Shown: piece after piece, positions 41,108-48,568 of the stretch
Layout of the letters: each line of letters opens with the position of its first letter
Position numbering within the stretch: the first letter of the stretch is position 1
Assembly: GCF_002561455.1 (NCBI RefSeq)
Contig: NZ_NTUP01000015.1
Location: 65,578 to 119,813 of the forward strand
From: Bacillus sp. AFS015802
GTDB lineage: Bacteria > Bacillota > Bacilli > Bacillales > Bacillaceae_B
DNA: 54,236 bases
Direction of reading: 5' to 3'
Translations under genes and position numbers: made by a program
Notes under the pieces: model-generated
Databases searched by the model: none
What the model was told of the DNA's origin: nothing
What the model saw: the letters and a program-made list of their open reading frames with translations, nothing else

Positions 41108-41491
41108 TCATTTATTTTTTTCCATTACAGCAAAGTGATTTTCCTCAAAATCTGCAAAATTGAATACTCTTCCAGAAGGCATTTCAACAATTTGTCCCAC
41201 CGTAATATTCTTATCAGACAGGTTTTTATGTAATTCATCCAGATCGTCTGTGAAAAGCATTAAAGATGGAGTTCCCAGATTAAGTTCCGGCTGCATTTTA
41301 GCAATCAATTCCTTGTTGTGAAGCACAATGCTTGTTTCTGCATCTTTCGTCGGTGCGAGTTCAATCCATCGCATCCCCTGGCCGTTATCTTCTTCTGAAA
41401 GGACTGAAAATCCTACTTTTTCAGTCCAGAAGTGTACCGCTTCATCCTGATTATGAACATATAACATAATTTGACCGACTTTACTGATCAT
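41108..41491 (-). CDS. VOC family (glyoxalase-like) protein
   Basis: This 127-residue protein has the paired beta-alpha-beta-beta-beta modules of the vicinal oxygen chelate fold: VGQIMLYVHNQDEAVHFWTEKVGF opens the first and LNLGTPSLMLFTDDLDELHKNL the second, with the closing ENHFAVMEK. Metal ligands are plausible but not assured. Such proteins include glyoxalases, dioxygenases and antibiotic-binding proteins. The ATG at 41491 follows AAGGAG; the GTG three codons earlier overlaps that site. Confidence 0.85.
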   Translation of the reverse strand: MISKVGQIMLYVHNQDEAVHFWTEKVGFSVLSEEDNGQGMRWIELAPTKDAETSIVLHNKELIAKMQPELNLGTPSLMLFTDDLDELHKNLSDKNITVGQIVEMPSGRVFNFADFEENHFAVMEKNK

Positions 41492-41555
41492 CAAGATCAC
41501 TCCTTAAAAGGTATGCTCCAATTATATCACGGTTCAAATGAAACGTTTATATAAA

Positions 41556-41584
41556 AAACCTGCATAGTGTAAACATGCAGGTTT
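41556..41584 (-). terminator. Terminator of citA
   Basis: AAACCTGCAT (41556-41565) pairs perfectly with ATGCAGGTTT (41575-41584). A T run follows on the minus strand. Confidence 0.85.
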
Positions 41585-41591
41585 CATCTCT

Positions 41592-42686
41592 TTAGCCGTT
41601 TCGTTTTCCTATATATTCGGCTTGAGGTCTGTATATCGTATTGTGATCAGCCTGCTCCAACACATGTGCAGTCCATCCCACAATGCGGCTGGCCGTAAAT
41701 GTCGGTGTGAAGAGATCGGATGGCAGATGGATCGATTTCATGATGGCAGCAGCATAAAACTCTACATTTGTGTATAGAGATCTACCCGGCTTTAACTCAG
41801 CTAAAAGTTCGATGGCCTTTTTCTCCACATAAAGTGCCAGATCCAGGGAATCATCATCCCCCCTGTTTTCTATCAGCTTCTTTCTTATCGCAACAGCTCT
41901 TGGGTCATGCGTCTTATATACCCGATGGCCAAACCCCATCAGCTTCTCACCCTTCAACAATTTTCTTCTCATGACACTTTCAGCATTGTCAGCCGTCCCT
42001 ATTTCGTTCAGTAATTCAATGACTCCGGATGGTGCTCCTCCGTGAAGTGGACCTTTCATTGTCCCGATGGCTGAAGTGATGGCAGAAACCAAATCGGATT
42101 CTGTTGAGGCAGTGACTCTTGCAGAGAAAGCAGAGGCATTCATCCCGTGTTCAAGCGTCAGAACCATATAGGCTTCGAGTGCATCCCGAGCTGCTTTAGA
42201 CGGAGTCTTCCCTGTTAACATATAGAGATAATTCTCTACGTGGTCAAGCTCGGGATCCGGATCAATCAAAGGTCTTTCCTTCACTCTATTGAATCGGTAG
42301 GATATGATAGTAGGAATAACGGCTGTCAATCGCATGGCCTGATCAATCTTCGGTTTCCATTTGTAATCTGTGCCCCCTTCAGAAGAGATGACGGTTCGTA
42401 TTACGCTCATCATGTCCATCCCTTCTGGCAGAGAATGAAGGACTTCCCTCATGACAGGCGTCAAATAACGGTATGAGCTCAGCTTCTTCCTTATATCCAT
42501 CGCATCCTTCTCTGATGGAAGATGACCATACCATAGTAAGAAAGCCGCTTCTTCATATGACAGATCCTTGAGTTCCCCGATTTCATATCCCCTATAAATG
42601 AGTACACCCTCCTTACCATCGATATGACTGATTGTTGTTTGTGCAGCTATAACTCCTTTTAATCCTTCACTAAACATTCGTTTCAT
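41592..42686 (-). CDS. citA: Citrate synthase (CitA-type)
   Basis: This 364-residue enzyme condenses acetyl-CoA and oxaloacetate to citrate. Conserved elements are visible: LEHGMNASAFSARV (a His of the active site), GPLHGGAPSGV, LMGFGHRVYK (catalytic His) and NVEFYAA (late Asp/Glu region). The length matches the short Gram-positive type. It is divergent from a LysR regulator, exactly as citA and citR in B. subtilis, where citA is the minor citrate synthase. The ATG follows AAGGGGA. A strong terminator closes it. Confidence 0.92.
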   Translation of the reverse strand: MKRMFSEGLKGVIAAQTTISHIDGKEGVLIYRGYEIGELKDLSYEEAAFLLWYGHLPSEKDAMDIRKKLSSYRYLTPVMREVLHSLPEGMDMMSVIRTVISSEGGTDYKWKPKIDQAMRLTAVIPTIISYRFNRVKERPLIDPDPELDHVENYLYMLTGKTPSKAARDALEAYMVLTLEHGMNASAFSARVTASTESDLVSAITSAIGTMKGPLHGGAPSGVIELLNEIGTADNAESVMRRKLLKGEKLMGFGHRVYKTHDPRAVAIRKKLIENRGDDDSLDLALYVEKKAIELLAELKPGRSLYTNVEFYAAAIMKSIHLPSDLFTPTFTASRIVGWTAHVLEQADHNTIYRPQAEYIGKRNG

Positions 42687-42735
42687 CCCCTTTTCCTTTA
42701 TTACAATTATTGTATAATGGTTTTATAATTAAGAA

Positions 42736-42753
42736 AATTAAATATATTTAATT
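42736..42753. promoter_or_regulatory. 18-bp palindrome between citA and citR
   Basis: AATTAAATATATTTAATT is a perfect palindrome of 18 bp in the divergent region and holds the T-N11-A form recognised by LysR-type regulators. It is a good candidate for the CitR operator. The extreme AT content makes chance palindromes more likely. Confidence 0.5.
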
Positions 42754-42792
42754 CAATTGATTATATTTATAAATAAGAAAAGGGTGGAAAAT

Positions 42793-43671
42793 GTGGATCT
42801 GAATGTGGTGAAAACATTTATAACAGCCGCTGAATACAATCATTTCAGGAAAGCGGCTGAGCGGTTATATATTTCACAGCCTACCGTGACGGTACATATT
42901 AAACAACTTGAAAAGGAATTGGGTGTGATATTGTTTGAGAGAGATGGGAAGAAAATCAAACTAACAGAAGCTGGAAGATCCTATTTACAGCATGCGAAAA
43001 GATTGATCGAGATTTATGAGGAAGGAATATCTGACATTCAATCCTTAAGTCAGGGATACACCACAACGCTTAAAATGGCTATTTCCCCCTTGATTGCTGA
43101 TAATGTGTTACCTTTTGTATTAAAACAATATATCGAAAATCATCCTCAGGTTGAGATTTCAGTTGAAATTATTGAATCTGCTGAAATTGAGAGAGCGGTA
43201 TTGGATGAAAGGGTCGATATCGGACTTTCCTGCCTTCCTTGCTTTAGTCCTGAACTTGAACATACTTTACTTTATTCGGATAAAGTCATCTTGGTGGCAC
43301 CCCATGATGGACGGGATTTTGAATCGGCCCCTCCTCTGGAAGAAGAGGAGCTAATATCATCGAATTATTTATTGACCCATAATCACCCTGCTTATTGGGA
43401 TGAGCTCTCTCATGCAATAAAGAAATTTTACCCCAGGGCTCGGATGATGAAGGTTTCTCAAACACATATCACGAAACGATTCATCGCAGAAGGGCTAGGC
43501 GTATCGTATCTCCCTGCATCTTCAGTCAGGAGAGAACTGCTGGAAGGCAGACTCCTGGAGGTAGAAACAAAAGCCTTTCCCTTGCCGGAAGCGAAAACCT
43601 ACGCCATTACTAAATATCAACACAAAGTCCAAAGGGAATTTCTGCGTTTCTTGTCCCGGTTCAGAGTATAA
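42793..43671 (+). CDS. citR: LysR-family regulator CitR
   Basis: This 292-residue LysR regulator has the N-terminal winged HTH (residues 1-60; AEYNHFRKAAERLYISQPTV) and a periplasmic-binding-like effector domain. Divergent from citA, it fits CitR, a repressor of citA in B. subtilis. The start is GTG 42793 after AAGGGTGG; an upstream ATG adds 12 residues outside the family's usual start. Effector unknown. Confidence 0.88.
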   Translation: MDLNVVKTFITAAEYNHFRKAAERLYISQPTVTVHIKQLEKELGVILFERDGKKIKLTEAGRSYLQHAKRLIEIYEEGISDIQSLSQGYTTTLKMAISPLIADNVLPFVLKQYIENHPQVEISVEIIESAEIERAVLDERVDIGLSCLPCFSPELEHTLLYSDKVILVAPHDGRDFESAPPLEEEELISSNYLLTHNHPAYWDELSHAIKKFYPRARMMKVSQTHITKRFIAEGLGVSYLPASSVRRELLEGRLLEVETKAFPLPEAKTYAITKYQHKVQREFLRFLSRFRV

Positions 43672-43719
43672 AACAGAGATGATATGATCACTATCTCCTG
43701 ATCATGTCATCTCTGTTTT
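43670..43719. terminator. Bidirectional terminator
   Basis: AAAACAGAGATGA (43670-43682) pairs perfectly with TCATCTCTGTTTT (43707-43719). It lies between convergent citR and the methyltransferase. Confidence 0.88.
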
Positions 43720-43721
43720 GA

Positions 43722-44426
43722 TTACCTTTTTTGAAATAGTCCAGTCAGTAAGTCCGAGGCGCCAAATAGATTCTCCGAGTCATCTTTATCAATCATTTTC
43801 CTGATTTCAATTGGCTGTAAGGAATGGAAAGCATGTATTAAGCGTTTCTCTGTATAACCTAACCCCCCCATAAGGGAGCCTCTTCTGTACACTTCCCAAT
43901 CCGATATTTCAGAACCGCCTAATTTCCCACCCTGATGAAAACACGTAATGCCGAAGTATCCCCGATGCTTTAAAGCTCTTTCAATGAGTTTTATGTAGCT
44001 GAGCCTCCTATGTGGGGCTATATGATGAAAGCAGCCTGAATCGTATATGAAATCATACTTTCCTTGTTCAACCTCAAACTCGAATATATTCTGGTGAAAA
44101 AATTGTATGTTAACATTTTTTTCATCCGCTCGTTCTTTTGCCCAGTCAAGGGACGTCTTTGATACATCGACTGCATCTACCTCAAATCCATGCTCTGCGA
44201 GATAAATGGCATTCCTTCCTGGTCCACAGCCGAGTTCCAGTACCTTTCCCCGAGTAATCGTTCCACTATCAATATAGGAAACTAAATTTTCGTCTGGAGC
44301 ATTCATAAATATAGGGACTGATTTCTCACGATCCGAAAAAAAATCATCCCAAAATGGTTCAGGCTCCCGTAAAAATGAATCCAGCATTGTTAATAAGTCA
44401 TCGTAATTATGAATGTTTTCTTGCAT
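43722..44426 (-). CDS. Class I SAM-dependent methyltransferase
   Basis: This 234-residue methyltransferase has motif I LELGCGPGRNAIYLAEHGF, the following VDAVDVSKTSLDWA, and FDFIYDSGCFHHI. An N-terminal part of 50 residues precedes the domain. The acceptor is unknown; TehB or thiopurine-like subtypes are possible. The ATG follows AAGGGGGG. Single gene. Confidence 0.9.
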   Translation of the reverse strand: MQENIHNYDDLLTMLDSFLREPEPFWDDFFSDREKSVPIFMNAPDENLVSYIDSGTITRGKVLELGCGPGRNAIYLAEHGFEVDAVDVSKTSLDWAKERADEKNVNIQFFHQNIFEFEVEQGKYDFIYDSGCFHHIAPHRRLSYIKLIERALKHRGYFGITCFHQGGKLGGSEISDWEVYRRGSLMGGLGYTEKRLIHAFHSLQPIEIRKMIDKDDSENLFGASDLLTGLFQKR

Positions 44427-44615
44427 TTGGTTCCCCCCTTTATGAACTACTTTTATTTTACTTTATGACGAAGGGAGTAAGGTTACCACGATTTTACAAA
44501 TGGGTTATTTTAGTGTTCAGGTTAGATGGTAAAGAGATCACTATTATACACTTTAAATCATTCAGAAAGACCACAATAAGGTTTAAAAACCCTTCAAATA
44601 GGAGGGGATGTAACC

Positions 44616-44687
44616 TTGTTTTCATTTAAAAAAGAGGGTTCTGGTCCCTTTACAGTTGATGGTCATAAACCACTTGACTCCGCCTGA
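44616..44687 (+). CDS. Possible 23-residue peptide
   Basis: A TTG-started frame of 23 codons has the strong site AGGAGGGG eight bases upstream. The product is basic then polar (FSFKKEGSGPF...). It lies in the 326-base gap 44427-44752, which holds nothing else clear. It may be a peptide or a truncated gene start. Confidence 0.3.
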   Translation: MFSFKKEGSGPFTVDGHKPLDSA

Positions 44688-44752
44688 TGTAATAATTGAT
44701 ACAAATTTGTAACGAAAAGGCCTCAAAAAAATGAATCTTCTTTTTTTCCCCA

Positions 44753-45280
44753 TTACCAGTCTATGATTTTCTCCATTCGGATATCGGACCACATTTTGCC
44801 GTTCCAGTACGTAAAGTCAGGAATTCTGGCTACTTCCTGATACCCCATCTGCTGGTATAGCTTATGGGCTTGTCTATTAAACTCAAAGACACCCAGTTCT
44901 ATCCTTGTTAGCCCTTGCTTTTTTATTTCATTCTCCAAGTATCGTACAGCCTTAAAACCAATACCTTTTCCACGTCCCTCGGGTTCACCAATCGTAATTC
45001 CCACCCAGGCAGTCCCCTTCACTTTTTTGTAAAGGTGACCGGGATCGACCATGTAATTCATTTCTCCCACAAGTTTGTTATCAAGGTATATTAAGAACAT
45101 ATCGTGAGAGTCCAATCGGGTATTTAAGTCATCCATGGTCATATACCAACGCTTTTCGAGTTCGTCCTGATCTTTATTTGGACGAATCAATGGGACTAAA
45201 TCAGGATTGTTATCCCACCTATTCAATGCGGTGATGATTTCATTTTCAGGTTCTACTAACTTGGTGAAAAGAACATTCAT
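44753..45280 (-). CDS. GNAT acetyltransferase
   Basis: This 175-residue protein has the GNAT core, EPEGRGKGIGFKAVRYLENE as the acetyl-CoA loop and FNRQAHKLYQQMGYQEVARI as the closing part. Substrate unknown. The ATG at 45280 follows AGAGGGA; the longer frame upstream is unlike the family. Confidence 0.88.
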   Translation of the reverse strand: MNVLFTKLVEPENEIITALNRWDNNPDLVPLIRPNKDQDELEKRWYMTMDDLNTRLDSHDMFLIYLDNKLVGEMNYMVDPGHLYKKVKGTAWVGITIGEPEGRGKGIGFKAVRYLENEIKKQGLTRIELGVFEFNRQAHKLYQQMGYQEVARIPDFTYWNGKMWSDIRMEKIIDW

Positions 45281-45419
45281 CTTGTTCCCTCTCTTTCTAT
45301 TTATCATTACGTCTGTTAAGGAGGGGCGGAATACCGCAAATCGAGAACTCCTTACCCTCACACTCATAGATTTTATCTTAAGAATAATAATTGTTCTATT
45401 CTTAATAAATGTCTATAGA

Positions 45420-45448
45420 TTGTCAAGTGGTTATGGTAAGCTTAAAGT
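45420..45448 (+). promoter_or_regulatory. Possible sigma-A promoter of the MEDS gene
   Basis: TTGTCA (45420-45425) and TAAAGT (45443-45448) are 17 bases apart, 74 bases upstream of the start codon. Confidence 0.35.
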
Positions 45449-45521
45449 AATAAAAATTTTTAACGCTTAGGTCGATTTGCCCCTGGAAGTCTTATTTCCA
45501 TTGGATGAGAGGTGAGGATAA

Positions 45522-46079
45522 ATGGAAGTGTTAAACGATGTTAAACTCGTAACGTTACACAAGGGTCATGTCTTTTACCCATTTCAGGCAGAAGAAGCCT
45601 ACATTCGAAACCTGATGCTATTCATTCAGGCCGGTTTGGAAAATAATCAGCATATGTTGATTATCGAAAGCATGAGAAATATTACCAAGGTAAAAAATAG
45701 AATGAGCCGGTTATTAACTGAAAAACAGCTGTCATCCATCTATTTAGTTGATAATTTTGATTACTACTTTTTAAGTGGTGATTTTAACACTCAACATATT
45801 CTCAGACACTTTCAAAAAGACCTCTCAGTCATTCGAAATCTGAATTCTTCAATCAGAACCTGGGCCCATGTTGAATGGATTTCCAAAGAACCGGATGCAT
45901 TGCTTCTCAACGAATTTGAATCGACAGCTGATGATTATGTCCGGGAGGAAGGTCTGCTTTCGGTATGCGCCTACTCTAAAAACAGCTTATCATCTACTTT
46001 GACTGAAGCTTTGGAAAAGGTTCACCAATATGTGATGACCGATGATCTTCTTCGCTTATCGATGAATTATGAAAGATAA
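45522..46079 (+). CDS. MEDS domain protein (DcmR-like sensor)
   Basis: This 185-residue protein is a single MEDS domain, the sensory domain first defined in methanogen/methylotroph proteins such as DcmR. The family opening is visible: HKGHVFYPFQAEEAYIRNLMLFIQAGLENNQHMLII, with a P-loop-less RecA-like fold implied. In Bacilli MEDS proteins are often linked to anti-sigma or partner-switching regulation, and here other STAS proteins occur in the window. The ligand is unknown. The ATG follows GAGAGGTGA. Single gene. Confidence 0.82.
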   Translation: MEVLNDVKLVTLHKGHVFYPFQAEEAYIRNLMLFIQAGLENNQHMLIIESMRNITKVKNRMSRLLTEKQLSSIYLVDNFDYYFLSGDFNTQHILRHFQKDLSVIRNLNSSIRTWAHVEWISKEPDALLLNEFESTADDYVREEGLLSVCAYSKNSLSSTLTEALEKVHQYVMTDDLLRLSMNYER

Positions 46080-46093
46080 TAGATGATGTTAGA

Positions 46094-46122
46094 AGACTCG
46101 TTGATAAAACGGGTCTTTTTTT
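46094..46122 (+). terminator. Terminator of the MEDS gene
   Basis: AGACTCGTT (46094-46102) pairs with AACGGGTCT (46108-46116) with one G-T pair, followed by a run of seven Ts. Confidence 0.85.
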
Positions 46123-46252
46123 ATATCCACTTTTAATCCTAAGATCTTCCCTTCTTTTCTTCATCCTTTGAACCTCTTGGTTCTATCGACGTCATTCCTC
46201 CAATAAGTATAACTATGAAGCTTACAAAGACCTATACCCGGGAGGTACCCTT

Positions 46253-46729
46253 GTGATTGGAACCATTAATCCGATTAGGCTGAACGAATTCATAGAATAT
46301 GAGGATCTCTTTCATGAGATGTTTAAAGGAACTTCTTTGAAAGCAGGGAGCATAAGACAAATAGTTTACTGGATCGAGCCGGAAAAATCCATTATTACCT
46401 ATGACATCCTTATTGGAAATAAGAAATTCATGTATATTGAAGATTCTCCTTCCCCTCCTTCGATTCAAAGGTGTGAACTCACTTTTAGAACGTTATTCGA
46501 GTTACATCAATCGGTTGACATCGAAATAGCTGGGGTGAAGAGGCCTTCTGTTATCTCATCCATCAAGGTGGTTTGGGGTAATGATAAATATTTGGTCTTA
46601 TACGGGCTGAACGACCGGACGGATACAACCTATTTTGGGGTTCAGGAGGAGTTGTTGATAAAGTGGAATCCGGAATATGGACGATTCAACCGTGACAACG
46701 GTCTATATGAAAAAGGTACCGGGGGTTGA
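46253..46729 (+). CDS. Conserved protein, unknown
   Basis: This 158-residue protein looks mainly beta with two short helices, without signal peptide, Cys cluster or membrane helix. The start is a GTG preceded by GGGAGGT. It is a single gene between two terminators. I do not recognise the family. Motif-like parts are YWIEPEKSIITYDILIG and KYLVLYGLNDRTDTTYFGV. Confidence 0.6.
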   Translation: MIGTINPIRLNEFIEYEDLFHEMFKGTSLKAGSIRQIVYWIEPEKSIITYDILIGNKKFMYIEDSPSPPSIQRCELTFRTLFELHQSVDIEIAGVKRPSVISSIKVVWGNDKYLVLYGLNDRTDTTYFGVQEELLIKWNPEYGRFNRDNGLYEKGTGG

Positions 46730-46757
46730 TATCATATCAGACCCTGGTACCTTTTTT
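46710..46757. terminator. Bidirectional terminator
   Basis: AAAAAGGTACC (46710-46720) pairs perfectly with GGTACCTTTTT (46746-46756). It lies between convergent genes and includes the end of the plus-strand gene. Confidence 0.85.
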
Positions 46758-46761
46758 AACA

Positions 46762-47136
46762 TTATTTATAGAATACTTTATCTACATTATATTTCGCTTG
46801 TAATGTGTTGATAATATAGGTTTCATAAATGTCGCGGTCCATTGCATCGTCTACTATGGCTACGTCGATACGGTAAACCTCATCTCTGTGATTGCGAAGT
46901 GGTGACACGTTATCTTCAAGGTGCTTTTTGACTCTTTGTCGCAGCTTTCTTGCTTTCCCAACGAACAAGAGCTCATCATTAATATTATAAAATAAGATGA
47001 TGCCACCCTTGTCTCTTGGAATTTCATGAAGATCGATAAAGCCTTCTATGCTTTTGATCTTTGGCTCTTCTGAATCTCTTGATTGTTTTCGTTCCGTTAT
47101 GGAAATATCCGCTTGCGGGATTTGAATGTTGATCAT
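46762..47136 (-). CDS. GIY-YIG nuclease-like protein (UvrC N-domain type)
   Basis: This 124-residue protein carries a GIY-YIG domain: GGIILFYNINDELLFVGKARKLRQRV corresponds to the GIY, YIG and Arg elements, and YETYIINTL to the late Glu. Size and pattern resemble stand-alone UvrC-like endonucleases of Bacillus such as YurQ. A role in DNA repair or nicking is likely. The ATG follows AAAGGACGTG-like purines. Confidence 0.8.
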   Translation of the reverse strand: MINIQIPQADISITERKQSRDSEEPKIKSIEGFIDLHEIPRDKGGIILFYNINDELLFVGKARKLRQRVKKHLEDNVSPLRNHRDEVYRIDVAIVDDAMDRDIYETYIINTLQAKYNVDKVFYK

Positions 47137-47226
47137 GAATGGTCACGTCCTTTGTTTGCTGTAAGAAGTAATGGTAACACAAAAAGGATGGAATTACTAC
47201 ATTACGAAGCACTTGCTAAAAAAAAA

Positions 47227-47244
47227 GGGAGTGAATCCCCTCCC
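47227..47244 (-). terminator. Terminator of the Fe-S scaffold-like gene
   Basis: GGGAG (47227-47231) pairs with CTCCC (47240-47244), overlapping the stop codon, with a run of Ts on the minus strand. The stem is short. Confidence 0.55.
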
Positions 47245-47555
47245 TACACATAACGCAGACCGATTCGATTATTGAAAATTTGATTTTTGTTTTTAAAAAC
47301 AAAGAAATGATTTCGATAATCAATCGTCAATTCATGGTCGTATGTATCTTCGAAGTCGTCGTCTACAATAAATTCGAGGTGTTCAGAGTGGATGATTTTT
47401 TCTTGAGGTTCAGGGCTTCTTCTTTTCACCACTTTCATTTCGTATATGTTATTGACAATATCGCAGCTCCCCCTGTCTAAAGATAACTGAATCATGTTAC
47501 CTTCTGGGATTTCGTTCAGTTTTTCGATCGCTGTCTGTGTGATCTCTAATTTCAT
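47244..47555 (-). CDS. Fe-S cluster biosynthesis (HesB/IscA-like) protein
   Basis: This 103-residue protein resembles the YqkB-like branch of the IscA/HesB family: an early helix (TQTAIEKLNEIPEG), beta strands LSLDRGSCDIVN, and FIVDDDFEDTYDHELTIDYRNHFFVF. It has a single Cys rather than the three expected in true IscA proteins, so cluster binding is doubtful. The ATG follows TAGGAGGA-type purines and is 12 bases after the lipid kinase gene. Confidence 0.7.
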   Translation of the reverse strand: MKLEITQTAIEKLNEIPEGNMIQLSLDRGSCDIVNNIYEMKVVKRRSPEPQEKIIHSEHLEFIVDDDFEDTYDHELTIDYRNHFFVFKNKNQIFNNRIGLRYV

Positions 47556-47567
47556 TTCGGCTTCCTC

Positions 47568-48455
47568 CTATTCTTTATGGGGAACAAGTATGTCCAGATG
47601 CTGCTTCAAATTTTCTATTGTGATCGGGAGTTTGTCCCCTTCGTCCCCATCAACATTGGCTATCATTTCATAGGCAGCTTCAGCCTGAAGTTTGTTCACT
47701 TTCATATAGTGTACGTTTTCGCTTTCGGCCAACTCACCCAATAGTATTTTAGGAAGTAAAAGAAGAAATTGAGGCAAAGCCATATCTTTAATGATAAAGA
47801 CATGAAGCTTTCCATCATTCACCTTGGCATCTGGTGCGATGGTTTCCATTCCCCCAACGGAATTGGTGAGGGCCACTAGCATAAGGAGGGCCTCCCCTTC
47901 CCAATCGTGGTCGGATTTGACCTGTAGCTCGAATGGCTGCTTCTCTTTCATCTTCTTCATTCCTTCTATTATATAGGCAAGTGGACCAAGCTTTGATTTC
48001 TGTTCGATGGGTGTGGAAAACGAAGCCTCCGCGAGTGCCCCGACTGCCACAATATTGATGAAATATCGATCATTGATCTTTCCGATATCGGTTTTCTGTA
48101 CGTGGTTCTGTTTAAATATGTCGATGGCTTCTTCGGGCTTCATTGGGATATGGAGGGCTCTTGCAAAGTCATTGACCGTTCCGAGGGGAATGAGGCCAAA
48201 TAGCGGACGATGTTCCTGTTCGGCCATCCCGTTGATGGCTTCATTGATGGTACCGTCCCCTCCCATCGCTGCGAGGAAATCAAATTCCTTTTCACACGCT
48301 TCCCTCGCAAATTCCATGGCATCTCCTTCTCCTTTTGTCATACGTACTTCGGTCTCGTATCCCATCCCCTTCATCGTTTCAAAAGCATAATTGCTGTATT
48401 TTTTCCCCATTTCCTTCCCTGAACTCGGATTGACAATTAACATAGCTTGCTTCAC
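47568..48455 (-). CDS. Diacylglycerol/lipid kinase family protein
   Basis: This 295-residue protein has the YegS/DgkB catalytic domain: LIVNPSSGKEMGKKY, the nucleotide loop AMGGDGTINEAINGMAEQ and PLGTVNDFARAL. The second half is the beta-sandwich domain of lipid kinases. It likely phosphorylates diacylglycerol or a similar lipid, supporting membrane phospholipid recycling. I chose the GTG at 48455 because GGGAGG lies seven bases upstream; an in-frame ATG 24 bases earlier overlaps it. The Fe-S-like gene follows 12 bases downstream. Confidence 0.9.
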   Translation of the reverse strand: MKQAMLIVNPSSGKEMGKKYSNYAFETMKGMGYETEVRMTKGEGDAMEFAREACEKEFDFLAAMGGDGTINEAINGMAEQEHRPLFGLIPLGTVNDFARALHIPMKPEEAIDIFKQNHVQKTDIGKINDRYFINIVAVGALAEASFSTPIEQKSKLGPLAYIIEGMKKMKEKQPFELQVKSDHDWEGEALLMLVALTNSVGGMETIAPDAKVNDGKLHVFIIKDMALPQFLLLLPKILLGELAESENVHYMKVNKLQAEAAYEMIANVDGDEGDKLPITIENLKQHLDILVPHKE

Positions 48456-48568
48456 GCTGCTTCCTCCCTCTTCCTGCATATGTGTTTAGTTAGACTATAC
48501 CCTATTTTCAAATGAGGAATCCTTCTCACGTTTAGGAGCAGAGAGAAATTTCTGTATAGGTAATGAAA

